From assembly GCF_029633865.1 (NCBI RefSeq), contig NC_079217.1, positions 52,985,979 to 53,049,978 of the forward strand: 64,000 bases of DNA, in the 5' to 3' direction. Of the stretch, positions 50,665-62,207 are shown in pieces. The stretch's first letter is position 1. Each line of letters starts with the position of its first letter. The position numbers and the translations under genes are program-made. This DNA is from Lampris incognitus (Eukaryota; Chordata; Actinopteri; Lampriformes; Lampridae). The notes beneath the pieces are model-generated. The model was not told where the DNA came from, ran no database searches, and saw only the letters and a program-made list of their open reading frames with translations.

Positions 50665-51311
50665 TTTGGTCCTTTTGTTAGAGAAATGTATGAATGTATG
50701 TAGAGTTTGACAATTAAATACAGATTCCTACAAAGCTTTTGGAGTTTCCCTGTCGAGCTACTAAGTCGCTCCTTCTCTGCTGTGTGTGTGTGTGTGTGTT
50801 TGTGACTGTGGTTGTGTTACCGCAGCTCTCTGCGAGCATGTGTGTTGCTTGCCCTTGTGCTGCGGCTAAAAGGGCTTAACAAATCATTGACCTGATTAAC
50901 TTGTTGTAATGGTCTCGTTTGCACGTTCTACCAGCCTCACACACAGGTGCACACCGCAGCACAGAGGGGGGGGGGGGGGAACAAGTAAAAACAGTAAAAC
51001 TTAGCGCCGGAGCAGGGCTCACACTCTCAGGATAGCAGCTATTGATTATCAACTGTCCAGGCGGTGGGAAATCGCCTCGATGAGTCTGAGCTTGTTTGTT
51101 TTGAACTTGTTTCTGTGCGTACGTCCACACTGTGGCCTTAACTACAAGTAGGATCCCCCAATCTGTTGTCATAGCAACTCACCGATTGGCTCAGCACCAA
51201 TGAGATACACACAGAGAGATGAGACCGAGCATGTCACAGAGAATGTGAGTTAGTGTCGCAGGGGGGTCCTCCCTATCCTCCCTATCCTCCAGCTGTAGGA
51301 TTGGAGTATGG

Positions 51312-51351
<40 letters not shown>

Positions 51352-52895
51352 ACCCAATGTTCAAGGGCAATAAACTTTTAGTATCTGCCTGGAATGATTA
51401 TTTTAGTGAGACCATGGCCACACACTTACAGAGCAGACATGTGAGGATGCATTGTGTGGCCGAGGTCTTTAAGCGAAGCTACAATGAACGTGCTGGCCGA
51501 AGTAGAGCTTAAAAAAAACACCTTCAGGAGAGAAGAAGACTTCTTGTGGAGAGTGTGCTTGTGCTCGGAAACAGCTAGAACTTGAGCAAATACGAGTACG
51601 TACACGGTGCAGATCGTGGTCGAGGGAGACTATTTTGTGCGCGCTACGTCAACCAATCTTTGTGCCATTTCAGCCCCTCCGTCCGTTCCACCACCACCCA
51701 CCTCTGTAATGTGCACCACCTCACCACAAACGGCCCGAACGCAACATGGAAGGAAGAAGCTACGTGTGTTGCATGGACCCAAGGAGACATGGTGTACACC
51801 TACATTCTCCTCTCCTTCTCCTTTCCTCCACCTCCAGACTGTTCATTCAACCCTCCCTCTGCCTTTGTGTCGAATCATCCATCCGTCCTCTTCGCCTTAA
51901 CGAGTGTGCTCGCTCACACACTCGCAAATCAGCCTGACGTGCGGGGGTTTGTACGACGAGGCGTGGACGTGTGTGGGGGTATTGTGGGCTGTGTGGCCTG
52001 GTGTCGTTTCTGTATTGTCTTCTGTCCACCTCCGCAGCAGTGGACATATATGCAGCGTAATGGCCCTTTTCCGTGTGTGTGTGTGTGTGTGTGTCACAGT
52101 GCCCCTCCACGGCAACCCTGTCCCGCTGGGGCCGATAGACTTGTGATGACTCATCACCATCCCACCTCCTCCCCCCTCCTCTCCCTCCAACCGCTCTGCA
52201 TTATCGGATCTCCATCCTTCCCTTCTCTATCTCTTTTCGAATCTCCCCCCCCCCCCTGTTCTCGTCCCTGTGATTGCCCTGCTATCACCCCCCCACCCAT
52301 TTCCTCCTCCCTTGCTGCACTCCTGTCTGCCCTTCCCTCCTCCATTTCTTCCTTTTCCTTTCTTTCGCTGTAATCCTTCCCTCCTCTTGTTCTCCTTCAT
52401 GTATTTCTCTGTGCTATGAACTTCCCTTTTTTCTACCCTACCTCCATCCTTTCTTCTCCTCCCCTGTTTCCCCATCTCATTCCTCTCTTCCCTTCTGTAG
52501 TATCTCTTGTTGTTGTGTATGATTTCTCCATTTTTTAGCTGCTTTGCTGCCGGGGTCCAAATTTTTCACCCGTTCATTTCTTTCATCTCCTCACCTCCTG
52601 CACCTTCTCCTCTATGTCTCCCCTTGTCCCCTTCCTGCTCCACTCTTTCCTTTCTTGGCCATCTCACGTCCGTTCAAAACTAAGCAGCGCAACTGAGAGG
52701 TTTGATTGTTGTGAGTGTGTCAAGTAAACATGTTTGACATGTAGTTTAAACATATTGTAATAAGGGAAAAGTGTGATTTGTGCTTTAGGTTCCTGTGTAA
52801 TATAATGAGTGAACATTATTCCCACTCTGGTTCATGTACACAGGTAAAAACATACATTATTTCCACTTCGACCTGACCACAAAAGTATACTGTAA
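49791..52895. other. intergenic flank, no gene seen
   Basis: AT-rich to 50.8 kb, with (AT)n tracts at 50203-50245 and 50447-50496, CA at 50632-50661 and TG at 51315-51350. From 51.6 to 52.7 kb it is C/T-rich, with long frames caused by composition. No conserved domain was recognised. Confidence 0.55.
50203..50496. repeat. two (AT)n tracts flanking about 200 bp
   Basis: Pure AT tracts at 50203-50245 and 50447-50496. The sequence between them contains TTTAGTGAAACCCCCGATGA, a phrase often seen in fish dispersed repeats. Confidence 0.85.
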
Positions 52896-53484
52896 CTAGA
52901 AGAACCCCGCTACAATGTAGCGGTTTGCTTATCAACCCGTCTAAATCAACCTCCTCTTCATCCTGCCAGCTAACCGCCTTCCCCCTGCCCCTAAACCCCC
53001 CCCCACTCCAACTCCCTCCCCCCAAATGCTCAGAATCATCTGAAATGCCGAGAAAAGTGGTTTTTAGCCATTTTTAGAAAATGCATATTTTGCATAATTA
53101 TGCGTAATTATTATAATTATTTTAATTTTCTGCTATTTTTCTGGTCCTCTCTGGAACAATACCTACCACCTCCAAAAAAAAATAGGATCATAAGTGCATT
53201 TTTGCAAAAATGCATATATTTTGTATAATGCCAAAACATTTCTAAGTCCCAGAAAAAAAATTTTATAGGTGAAAAAATCAAAGATGCTCAGAATCATCTG
53301 AAATGCCGAGAAAAGTGGTTTTTAGCTATTTTTAGAAAAATGCAATTTTGCATATTTATGCATAATTATGCATAATTTTAATTTGCTGGGATTTTTCCCT
53401 TACTCTCTGAGACAATACCTACCACCTCCGAAAAGAGTTAGGATCATAAGTGCTTTAGTTTTCGGTCCCGCTATCTACACTAAC

Positions 53485-53485
<1 letters not shown>
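52896..53485 (-). mobile_element. nonautonomous Helitron
   Basis: On the minus strand the 3' end has a 7-bp-arm hairpin CCGCTAC-ATT-GTAGCGG (52922-52906), then GGTTCTTCTAG ending at CTAG (52896-52899), next to a host T. Hairpin plus CTRR next to T is the Helitron 3' signature. The body contains two about 250-bp direct units starting ATGCTCAGAATCATCTGAAA (53027 and 53284), with GCATAATTATGCATAATT sections. The 5' end near 53485 merges with a CA tract and is not sharply set. Confidence 0.7.
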
Positions 53486-53487
<2 letters not shown>

Positions 53488-53543
<56 letters not shown>

Positions 53544-53567
53544 CACCACACACACACACACACACAT
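53488..53567. repeat. (CA)n microsatellite
   Basis: About 60 bp of CA, a short TAACAC break and a second CA tract. Confidence 0.95.
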
Positions 53568-53869
53568 TACGAAAATATATGAGTAGATGGGGCAGCGAAA
53601 TAATTAAAAAGACCTTTTTCTCCGTGCAATACCATGCAAAACGACTTGCCAGGGAAGCTGGACTTCGTAGCTCACAACCCAAATAAACCTTATGTGTTCA
53701 GGATGTTCTGCTGGACCGACATTCGTGCAAAGGCTTGCGGTGCGGTAGACTCACAAAGTCGTGCCTCTGAACGCTTCGCTCAACTCGGTAGGTGGGCAGT
53801 TCCGAGATCTGCGGTGGTCTGGTAGTATCGCGAGACTAACGGTATGGCAACGTTCCCGCTGTAGTAAAC

Positions 53870-55300
53870 AAACGATAACATCTTGCATTTTCAGGGTATA
53901 TTTGGGGATAGGAGATTTTTTTTTCTAATCAGTTATTTTGACGCAACAGTACTTTGTGATTATTTTTTTTTTGGTTGTTGGACGGAAATCCCACGAATTC
54001 ACGCTTAACAATATCCTAAATCTGAACGGTCATCAATTGCCCTCTTGCGGTTTCTTCGTGGCATGACAACAGAGGTCCGTGCCCTGCCACATCAGGGCAC
54101 GCATCAGGAAGATGTCCGGCAGAGGCACGTTAATCAACTAACTCTTGAAGTACATAACGTCGAAAGTTTGGTCGTTAAATTGGTTTCCGTATTTATTTTA
54201 AAATATCGCAACATTAACATCTTTAGGCATCTAACGTTTCTGAATTCCTTTTCTAAAGCGTGTTTATACCCCAGCACACCCGCCCCCCTAACGACGCCGC
54301 GCCGTTTTGTCTCGTCCATGTGACTTAAAGGCTTTAGAATGACGGATTGAAGGGTGACCGGTTTTACGTAGCGAGAGTTTAAAACGCGAGGTGGACCCAC
54401 CGTGGGGGGGGGGGGGGGCTCTCTGTCTGACCGGTCATGTGACGCCCGGACGGAAGTTTTTCTTGGGGTCCGTGTCTTGTGTTTACTGACTGCCAACAGG
54501 AGAAGAAGAAGAAGAAAAATGCCGCCTGCTAAATCAACACAAACTCCCCGGCGATAATCCCCCCCCCCCCCCCGTTGCCCAAAAACTTTACCCACCGACA
54601 TTCTCTCAAGTACCCGGGACCGGGGAGGAAGAGTGGGGGGGAGGAAGAGGTCGAGGATTTTTTTTTTTAGCGAAGAACTAAAAAAGAAACAAGGTAGGTG
54701 GGATCTCCGGATTTTGGTACTCCCTCCGGACGTGGACGTTTCATTCCGGGGGTCTGTTTGGTGTGGGGAGACGATACGAATCAGCTGCCCGTTGCTCGCA
54801 TGGAAACCGGCGTCCGGTACGTCCACGACTTTGTTGCTCCGAAAAATGGGTTTAAAATCGCCGCTTCGGTTCACGACGGAAAGTAGGAATAATAGCAGTT
54901 ATTAGGCCGCCGCGTCTATGTTATAGCCCCGCGGAGGACCGTCTCAAGCAGGTGTCTCCGTCTGCGTTACTCGGCTTGAATAAAGGGGTTCTACTGGGGG
55001 GGGGGGGGGTCTTACGAAATCCCTCTCCGTTAGCGGGGAGGTGGGTTTGCTGATCCTCGGGGGGGGGGGTCTTCGCGCTGGTCAGACGAGCCCCAAAAAA
55101 CGATGGGCCATCGCTTGATTCCCATTTTTTAAGGTAAAGAAGAGTTCCGTTTAATCGACCCCCCTTCCTCAAGGGTTGGACATTTCCGTCTGCGACATGA
55201 TGTGTGAGCTGTCCCGAGTGCGGCTTCTAACAGGTGGACGGTTTCAGACCCCCGCAGTGATTTGTCACGCACGAGCAACGTGAACGATACTTTATAGCCC
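53870..55300. promoter_or_regulatory. CpG-rich island, possible promoter and 5' exon of an unidentified gene
   Basis: CpG is frequent here, in contrast with its depletion around it. On the plus strand are CGGTCATGTGACG (54432-54444, M-box-like) and GGACGGAAG (ETS-like), and a good donor AACAAG|GTAGGT at 54694. A noncoding first exon ending at 54693 is possible. Several poly-G/C runs occur. No protein-coding start of a known gene was found. Confidence 0.4.
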
Positions 55301-58294
55301 ACGTATGACCCGTGCGCTCACAGCCTCACACATTCCCAGTATGGGAAGTAATTAGAATGGATTAGGAAAGAATGATTGGAATTCCTGCTTTTGCCAGCAT
55401 TGTTTTTACTTTCCTTTTTTATGTTGCAGTGGTTTGTTTAACGCTCAGACGCTTCTTGACTCATACGCTCGTTTTTTCAACTGTATTGCAGAGGATGATG
55501 GGGGGGCATGATGTGATTGGCTGTAGTAATCAGTAGTGAATCTTTGTACGATATTTTGTGTGTGTGTGGGACTGATAAGACAAGTTATCTGCAACAGTGG
55601 AAACTGTGATAGCGTGAAATTTTTTGGGTGATGTTTCCTCTTTAACACTTACTGGCATGTGGGCAACTGTAGCTATTGTGCAAAACTGGGTTTTCTGGTC
55701 TTGATTACCAGCCCAGAAAAAAAAAGAAAGAAGAAATATTGCAAAAGTAGCAGTTCAGTGGGCTAGCCCTCTTAAGAATTAAGTGGTTGGTCCAAGCAAA
55801 GGCAAGTAACCGGTGCAGGCACTGTCCCAACAGTTGCCAAAAGTAAACATTGTTCTTGAAGAAGCTTGGCTATTTCATTGTCATTGACTTGACCATGTGG
55901 ATCTTTAGCAAGGCACAGGACTTTCACGAGCCCATGGAGGTACGTAACATGGATTAAAAACAACGATTTGTTACTGAGTCCAAATCACCTCAGGGTGCAG
56001 CTTACTTCAAATATTTACAAGCTTAAGATGTAAGTAAGTGCAAATGAATTGCAGGGATATATTTAGGCCAATTGGGCTCCTTGGTTATGGGAAAAGAGCT
56101 ATCCACATCATCAGGGAGATCATAAAAATGTGGTTCTGGAAGTGGGGGTTTGCTGCATAAAGGAAATACTAATAACTAAGCCCTATTGTTTTCTGTTTGG
56201 TGCTAAAGTTGAAATAGCTAATGAGTAAGCTTCTTTCTATTCCTTTGGTGCCTTGAAGTTGTCACCAGACTATGTCACACTCCAATGTTACAGCATTTCA
56301 GTCACCTTAGCAAGCATTATAGCCTCCTCTTCTCAGTGTAACAGGTAGCAGTCCCAATCTCGCCTCAAATGAAGGCTAGTCTTTCCACTGGAGATGTGAG
56401 CTTATTCAACTTCTGTCGCATAGAACGACTTGTCCTCAGTATGGCTGGTGCATGGGGTCACTTTGGCAGCCATCAAATTTCAAAAGAGGGCTTTGTCCTT
56501 TCCACAGTCCTGAGGCATCATGGTCAGTCTGTCTGCTTGTTTGTCTGGTGTTTCTCTGCCCCTCATTCATACACCCTCTTCCTCATTATTATTCACTGTC
56601 ATCTCTTTTGCTCTCTGCTTTCCTCACTATTGACATCTGTCCTCTATCTTCTCTCTTTCTCTCTCACTCTCCATCTTGTGGCTCTCAAACCCTGAATGAC
56701 TGACTCCTTGCTTCTTTGTCACTCCATAATGCGCTGAGAAGAAGGGAAACTCGTTAATTCAGCGGACGCACAAACCAGCGAGGGCACCACTCGGTCTTTT
56801 TAAAGCCAGTTGTTAATCACAGAGCCCATATGAAGAGCACGGTCATGAGACAAAGCATAACACTTGGAGGCTGTCATGCGTTTTGTGGTAACTATGAATC
56901 ATACATCAAGATTCCTTTTATGTTGTAGACTGTAGGAGATGTGCTGTTTGCTAATATTTTGGGCCGGGGCAGACCAGTGTGTCATTTACAGTCCTGACCT
57001 ATTGCTCAAGAAACACTGGTGTGAAGAGATAGCCAAGATGGAAGAAAGGGGACGTTAAGACGGGAAAGAAACTGAGCATCGCAGTTGTAACAGTCCGTTG
57101 GGCGCAGTTTGGGGTTAATCCACTGTATAGAAAATGTCACGGCCCAGGGTGGCCTCAACAGGTTCTTGTCCCATCACGGGGGGGGGGGTAAATCACATGT
57201 TTCATCACCATGCGATATTACATCGAGTCTTTGGACAACAATATATTTGCTGATATCGCCAAGTCTGCAATGAAATGATTTAGATTCGATTCAACTCAGG
57301 GCCCTGCGATGAATATGACGCAATCGCTTACATTTATATCGGCTCATGATTTGACAATTTTGTTACTGAGCTCTTCAGGACATTTAAAGGAAAATCGGTG
57401 TTTTAAACCTGTTGTTCACTATAAAGTGCCACATTTCACGTGTTGAACTACAGATGTTTTCTATCAGTTCGCTTAAAGTGCCCCCTGATGACCTTTTGAA
57501 TGAGGAACATAAACCATGCATGGCTACGCTTCATCGCGTTGGAGTTACAGGGCTCTATCTGTGTGCTCAGTGGTTTAGAGATATTGGGTTTCAAAATGTT
57601 CCCAACCCTCAGCGTATTTTAAAAATGACGATATGGATCCATGTTTTCACTTTGCATCAACAATATCGGATCGTTGATCACTGAATCGATACACTGATCC
57701 AGATTGATGGATTGTTACACCCCTATCCTATCAGGGTCAAAAGATAACTCCGAGTTTCAGTTATCTTGATCTTAGAGTTAAAGAGTATGACATTCAGCCA
57801 GTGTTCGTGTGACATGGTTCGTTGATATCTACTGGAGTTACTGCAGAAACATCTTCATGTGAAATGTTGCACCTCGAATCGGCTGAGTGGCGTGTATGTG
57901 CGCTCAGGGAAAATGGGGGGCACATTTCTTTACTGAGTCACTGTTCATTTCTATTCAATAGAAAGTAGGCTGCTGAGACCAGCAGCAGGATATATGGTGG
58001 TGAGGGTATGAGTCATCTGTGTGTGTGTTTGTGTGTGTGTGTTCTTTTGAGAATAATGCTGTGATAAAAAGATAAGGGAAATTCTCCAAAGTGAGAGGGT
58101 TTTCTTGATGGCCTTGAAAAGGCAGGCATTAGATAAGAATTTTTGCCATGATTAGGGTAAGGCAAAGGGCCAGGTCATTATGTAGTTGGAGTAGGAGGGT
58201 CAGAAGACAATAAAATGAGATGTGTTAAGCATGGAAAGAAATGTCATCATATGCAGATTGGGCCCTAAGTGAGTCATCTTTGTCTGATCTAAAT
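55301..58294. other. flank right of the CpG island, no gene seen
   Basis: Mostly unique-looking noncoding sequence with short poly-G and TG tracts. Frames up to 108 residues here lack recognisable domains. If a gene starts in the CpG island on the plus strand, this would be its first intron. Confidence 0.5.
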
Positions 58295-61200
58295 CTACTA
58301 CTGCTTTCCGCTGTTCCCATTAGGGGGTCGCCACAGTGGATCATCCATTTCCATCTCTTCTGTCCTCTGCAGCTTCCTCTGTCACACCAGCCACCTGCAT
58401 GTCTTCCCTCACCACATCCATAAACCTCTTCTTTGGCCTTCATCTTTTCCTCTTCCCTGGCAGCTCCATATTCAGCATCTTTCTCCCAATATACCCAGCA
58501 TCTCTCCTCCACACATGTCCAAGCCATCTCAATCTTGTCTCTCTTGCTTTGTCTCCAAACCATCCAACTTGAGATGTCCCTCTAATATACTTGTTGGTAA
58601 TCCTGTCCTGCTTTGTCACTCCCAATGAAAATCTCAGCATCTTCAACTCTGCCACTTCCAGCTCTGCCGCCTGTCTTTTCATGAGTGCCACTGTCTCCAG
58701 ACCATATAACATAACTGGTCTTACAACCATCTTGGAAACCTTCCCTTTAACTCTTGCTGGTACCCTTCTGTTGCAAATCACTCCTGATACTCTTCACCGC
58801 CCACCTCCACCCTGCCTGCACTCTCTTCTTCACCTCTCTCTTGCACTGCCTGTTATGTTTTACAGTTGACCCCAAGGATTTAAAGTCATACACCTTCATC
58901 ACCTCTACTCCTTGCATCCTCGCCATTCCACTGTCCTCCCTCTCATTCACGCATATGTATTCCGTCTTGCTCCTACTGACTTTCATTCCTCTTTTCTCCA
59001 GTGCATACCTCCACCTCTCCAGCTGCAACCTACTCTCGCTACAGATCAAAATGTCATCCGCAGACTTCATAGTCCACAGAGACTCCTGCCTGATCTTGTC
59101 GGTCAACCTGTCCATCACCATTCTAAATAAGAAAGGGCTCAGAGCCAGTCCTTGATGTAATCCCACCTCCACCTTGAACCCATCTGTCACTCCAACCGCA
59201 CACCTCACCACTGTCACACTTTCCTCATACATGTCTTGCACCACTCCTACATACATCTCCACAACTCCTGACTTCCTCATACAGTACCACACCTCCTCTC
59301 TCGGCATCCTGTCATATGCTTTCTCTAAATCTCTACAAAGACACAATGTAAGTCCTTCTGGCCTTATCTCCACATCTCAATCAACATTCTCAAAACAAAC
59401 ATCACATTTGTAGTGCTCTTTCGTGGCATGAAACCATACTGCTGCTTGCTGATCATCACCTCTTCTCTTAACCTAGCTTCTATTACTCTTTCCCATATCT
59501 TCATGCTGTGGCTGATCAACTTTATACCTCTGTAGTTGCTACAGTTCTCCACATCGCCCTTATGCTTGAAAATCAGTACCAGAATGCCTCTTCTCCACTG
59601 CTCAGGCATCCTCTCACTTTCCAAGATTGTGTTAAACAGTCTAGTTAAAAACTCCTCTGCCATCTCTCCTGAACATCTCCATGCCTCCACAGTTATGTCA
59701 TCTGGACCAACTGCCTTTCTACTCTTCATAGCTTGCCTCACTTCCTCCTTGTTAATCCACCGCACTTCCTGATTCACTATCCCCACAACATCCAAACTTC
59801 TCTCTCTCATTTTCTTCATTCTTCAGCCCCTCAAAATACTCCTTCTACCTTTTCAACACACTCTCCTTACTTGTCAGCACATTTACATCTCTATCCTTGA
59901 TGACCTTTACCTGCTGCACATCCTTCGCAGCTCGGTCCCTCTGTCTAGCAATCGGTAAGTCCTTTTCTCCTTCCTTAGTGTCTAACCTGTCATACAACTC
60001 ACCATACGGCTTATCCTTTGCCTTTGCCACCTCTCTCGTCACTTTACGCTGCATCTCCTTGTACTCCTGTCTACTTTCTTCATCTCTCTGGCTATCCCAC
60101 TTCTTCTTTGCCAGCCTTTTCCTCTGTATATTTTGCTGTACTTCCTCGTTCCACCACCAAGTCTCCTTGTCTTCTTTCCTCTGTCCTGATGACACACCAA
60201 GTACCTTCCTACCTGTCTCCCTCACTATTTCTGCAGTGGTTGCCCAGCCATCTGGTAACTCCTCACTACCACCCAGTGCCTGTTATAACGCCTCCCTGAA
60301 TTCCACATAAACGTCTTTCTTCTTCAACTTCCACCATTTAATCCTTGGTTCTGCCTTCACTTCCTCTTCTTGGTCTCCAAAGTCATCCGACATACCACCA
60401 TCCATTGCGGCCTAGCTACATTGTCCCCTGTCACCACCTTGCAGTCTCCAATCCCTTTCAGATCACACCTTCTTACATAAGATATAGTCCACATGTGTGT
60501 ACTTTCCTCCACTCTTGTACATCACCCTGTGTTCCTCCCTCTTCTTGAAATACATATTCACCAGAACCATTTCCATCCTTTTCGCAAAATCCACCACCAT
60601 CTGTCCTTCCACATTTCTCTCCTTGACACCATACCTGCCACCACCTCCTCATCACCTCTGTTCCCTTCACCAACATGCCCATTGAAGTCTGCTCCAATCA
60701 CCACTCTCTCCTCCTTGGGTACCCTCTCCACCACTTCATCCAACTCACTCCAGAATTGTTCTTTTTCATCCATCTCACACCCAATTTGCAGGGCATATGC
60801 ACTGATAACATTCATCAATACACCTTCGATTTCTAGCTTCATACTCATCACTCTGTCTGACACTCTCTTCACCTCCAGCACACTCTTGACATGCTCTTCC
60901 TTCAGAATTACCCCTACCCCATTTCTCCTCCCATTGTCATCATGGTAGAAGAGTTTGAACCCACCTCCAATGGTCTTGGCCTTACTCCCCTTCCACCTGG
61001 TCTCTTGCACACACAGTATACCTACCTTTCTTCTTTCCATCATATCAGCCAGCTCTCTCCCTTTACCTGTCATAGTGCCAACATTCAAGGTTCCGACTCA
61101 TTTCTACTCTCCTACCTGTCCTCCGGACATGCCTTCTCCCTCTCCTTTTCCTTCACCCAACAGTAGCATAGTTTCCACCGGCACCCTGCTGGCCAACAGT

Positions 61201-61386
61201 ACCGGTGACGGTTGTTGGTAACCCAGGCCTTGGCCAATCTAGTATGGAAATCTGACTTATCATCCACATATTTGATTTGGCAAAGATTTTACACCGGATG
61301 CCCTTCCTGACGCAACCTTCCCCATTTATCTGGGCTTGGGACCGGCACTAAGAATGCACTGGCTTGTGCATCCTCAGTGACTGGGC
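58295..61386 (-). mobile_element. RTE-clade LINE, full length but with frameshifts
   Basis: 3092 bp in minus orientation, flanked by an 18-bp duplication TCTTTGTCT(G/C)ATCTAAAT (58277-58294 and 61387-61404). A 5' leader of about 300 bp (GCCGGTCCCAAGCCCAGATA near 61345) is followed by endonuclease, RT and C-terminal parts of one ORF. The 3' UTR ends GTGGCGACCCCCTAATGGGA and a short AGTAG tail. Known fish genomes carry many copies of this type, whose endonuclease is often mislabelled craniofacial development protein 2. Confidence 0.9.
58440..61088 (-). pseudogene. RTE endonuclease/reverse transcriptase, broken
   Basis: Endonuclease MNVGTMTGKGRELADMMERR, CVQETRWKG and IGADFNGHVGEGNRG (61088-60650), then a frameshift. 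A linker KEDKETWWWNEEVQQNIQRK follows (about 60170). The RT reads KAVGPDDITVEAWRCSGE (about 59700), FKHKGDVENCSNYRGIKLIS (about 59570), QYGFMPRKSTTN (about 59430), EKAYDRMPREEVWYCMRK (about 59330), GLHQGLALSPFLFRMVMDRL (about 59150) and KSADDILICSESRLQLERW (about 59040), where S replaces the usual F or Y before ADD. The C-terminus has LRWLGHVWRRDAGYIGRKML. At least four frame breaks make it inactive. Confidence 0.87.
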
Positions 61387-61454
61387 TCTTTGTCTCATCT
61401 AAATAAAGGCTCAAAATGGAGAATTTCACATTTCACCCTCGCTAATGTGTGAGG

Positions 61455-61833
61455 ATCATCCATCCATTATCCAAACCGCTTATCCTGCACTCAGGGTCGT
61501 GGGGATGCTGGAGCCTATCCCAGCAGTCATTGGGCGACAGGCGGGGTGACACCCTCGACAGGCTGCCAGGCCATCACAGGGCGGACACACACACACACAT
61601 TCAGACCTAGGGGACAATTTAGTATGGCTGATTCACCTCACCTACATGTCTTTGGACTGTGGGAGGAAACCGGAGCACCCAGAGAAAACCAAAGCAGACA
61701 TGGGGAGAACATGCAAACACCACACAGAGGACAACCCGGGACGACCCCCAAGGTTGGACTACCCCGGGGCTTGTACCCAGGACCTTCTTGCTGTGAGGCG
61801 GCCGCGCTAGCCACTGCGCTATGGTGCCACCTG
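61455..61833 (-). mobile_element. tRNA-derived SINE with a GATG-type LINE tail
   Basis: On the minus strand the head GGCACCATAGCGCAGTGGCT contains an A box TAGCGCAGTGGC (61821-61810), and GGTACAAGCCCC is a B-box relative (61778-61767). The body has the fish SINE phrase GGTTTCCTCCCACAGTCC. The 3' end (CCTGTCGCCCAATGACTGCT ... (GATG)n) is the same as the short copies at 7863, 27453, 43218 and 49333. About 379 bp. Confidence 0.75.
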
Positions 61834-61882
61834 TAACAATCATAAGATGTGAAAAAATTTTCTTGCACTCTTTCTTTTCATT

Positions 61883-61913
<31 letters not shown>

Positions 61914-62154
61914 TAGCGCGCGCATGCACGCACACAACATAAAATGTAGTCTTCCCTTGTATGATGGAAGAAAGTCAAGACGACCTAGTACAGAGAGTTT
62001 TTGTGTGCTTTACATTTCTACTTAGTTAATGCGTTTGTGCTGCATCATGATGACGTGATGGTGGTGGCTATGAGTCAGATAATTGAGAATGTGGCTGCCT
62101 CTGAATTTTTCTAAATGCCTCTTTTAATTTGAACTGTGTTTCCTTACCTTTCAG
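61834..62154. other. noncoding flank, no gene seen
   Basis: Holds a TG tract (61886-61913) followed by GCGCGCGCATGC. It ends in the polypyrimidine stretch TTTCCTTACCTTTCAG. Confidence 0.5.
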
Positions 62155-62207
62155 ACAGTAATGGAAAAAGGAATCCAGCATAGCCCATGACTGCCAAGTC
62201 AAATAAG
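62155..62207 (+). CDS. possible 5' exon of an unidentified gene, start codon at 62187
   Basis: TTTCCTTACCTTTCAG precedes 62155, and AAG|GTAGAC follows 62207, so a 53-nt exon is possible. All three frames have stops before the ATG at 62187, so it cannot be an internal coding exon. As a start-containing exon it would encode only MTAKSNK and continue in phase 0. An upstream ATG at 62161 opens a nine-codon frame whose TGA overlaps the second ATG. The following exons would lie beyond the window. I do not recognise the gene; this may be chance. Confidence 0.25.

Noticed and set aside
51582-52373. 263-residue open frame on the plus strand
   Set aside because: Rich in Ser/Pro/Cys from C/T-rich DNA and a TG tract; no domain and no splice-compatible context.
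54134-54874. 246-residue open frame on the minus strand in the CpG island
   Set aside because: It runs through poly-G/C and poly-A stretches (PPPPP, LLLLLLL, KKK), shows no domain, and fits chance openness in GC-rich DNA.
60558-61088. Independent host gene similar to craniofacial development protein 2
   Set aside because: It is the endonuclease domain of the RTE LINE at 58295-61386; that name is a known mislabel.
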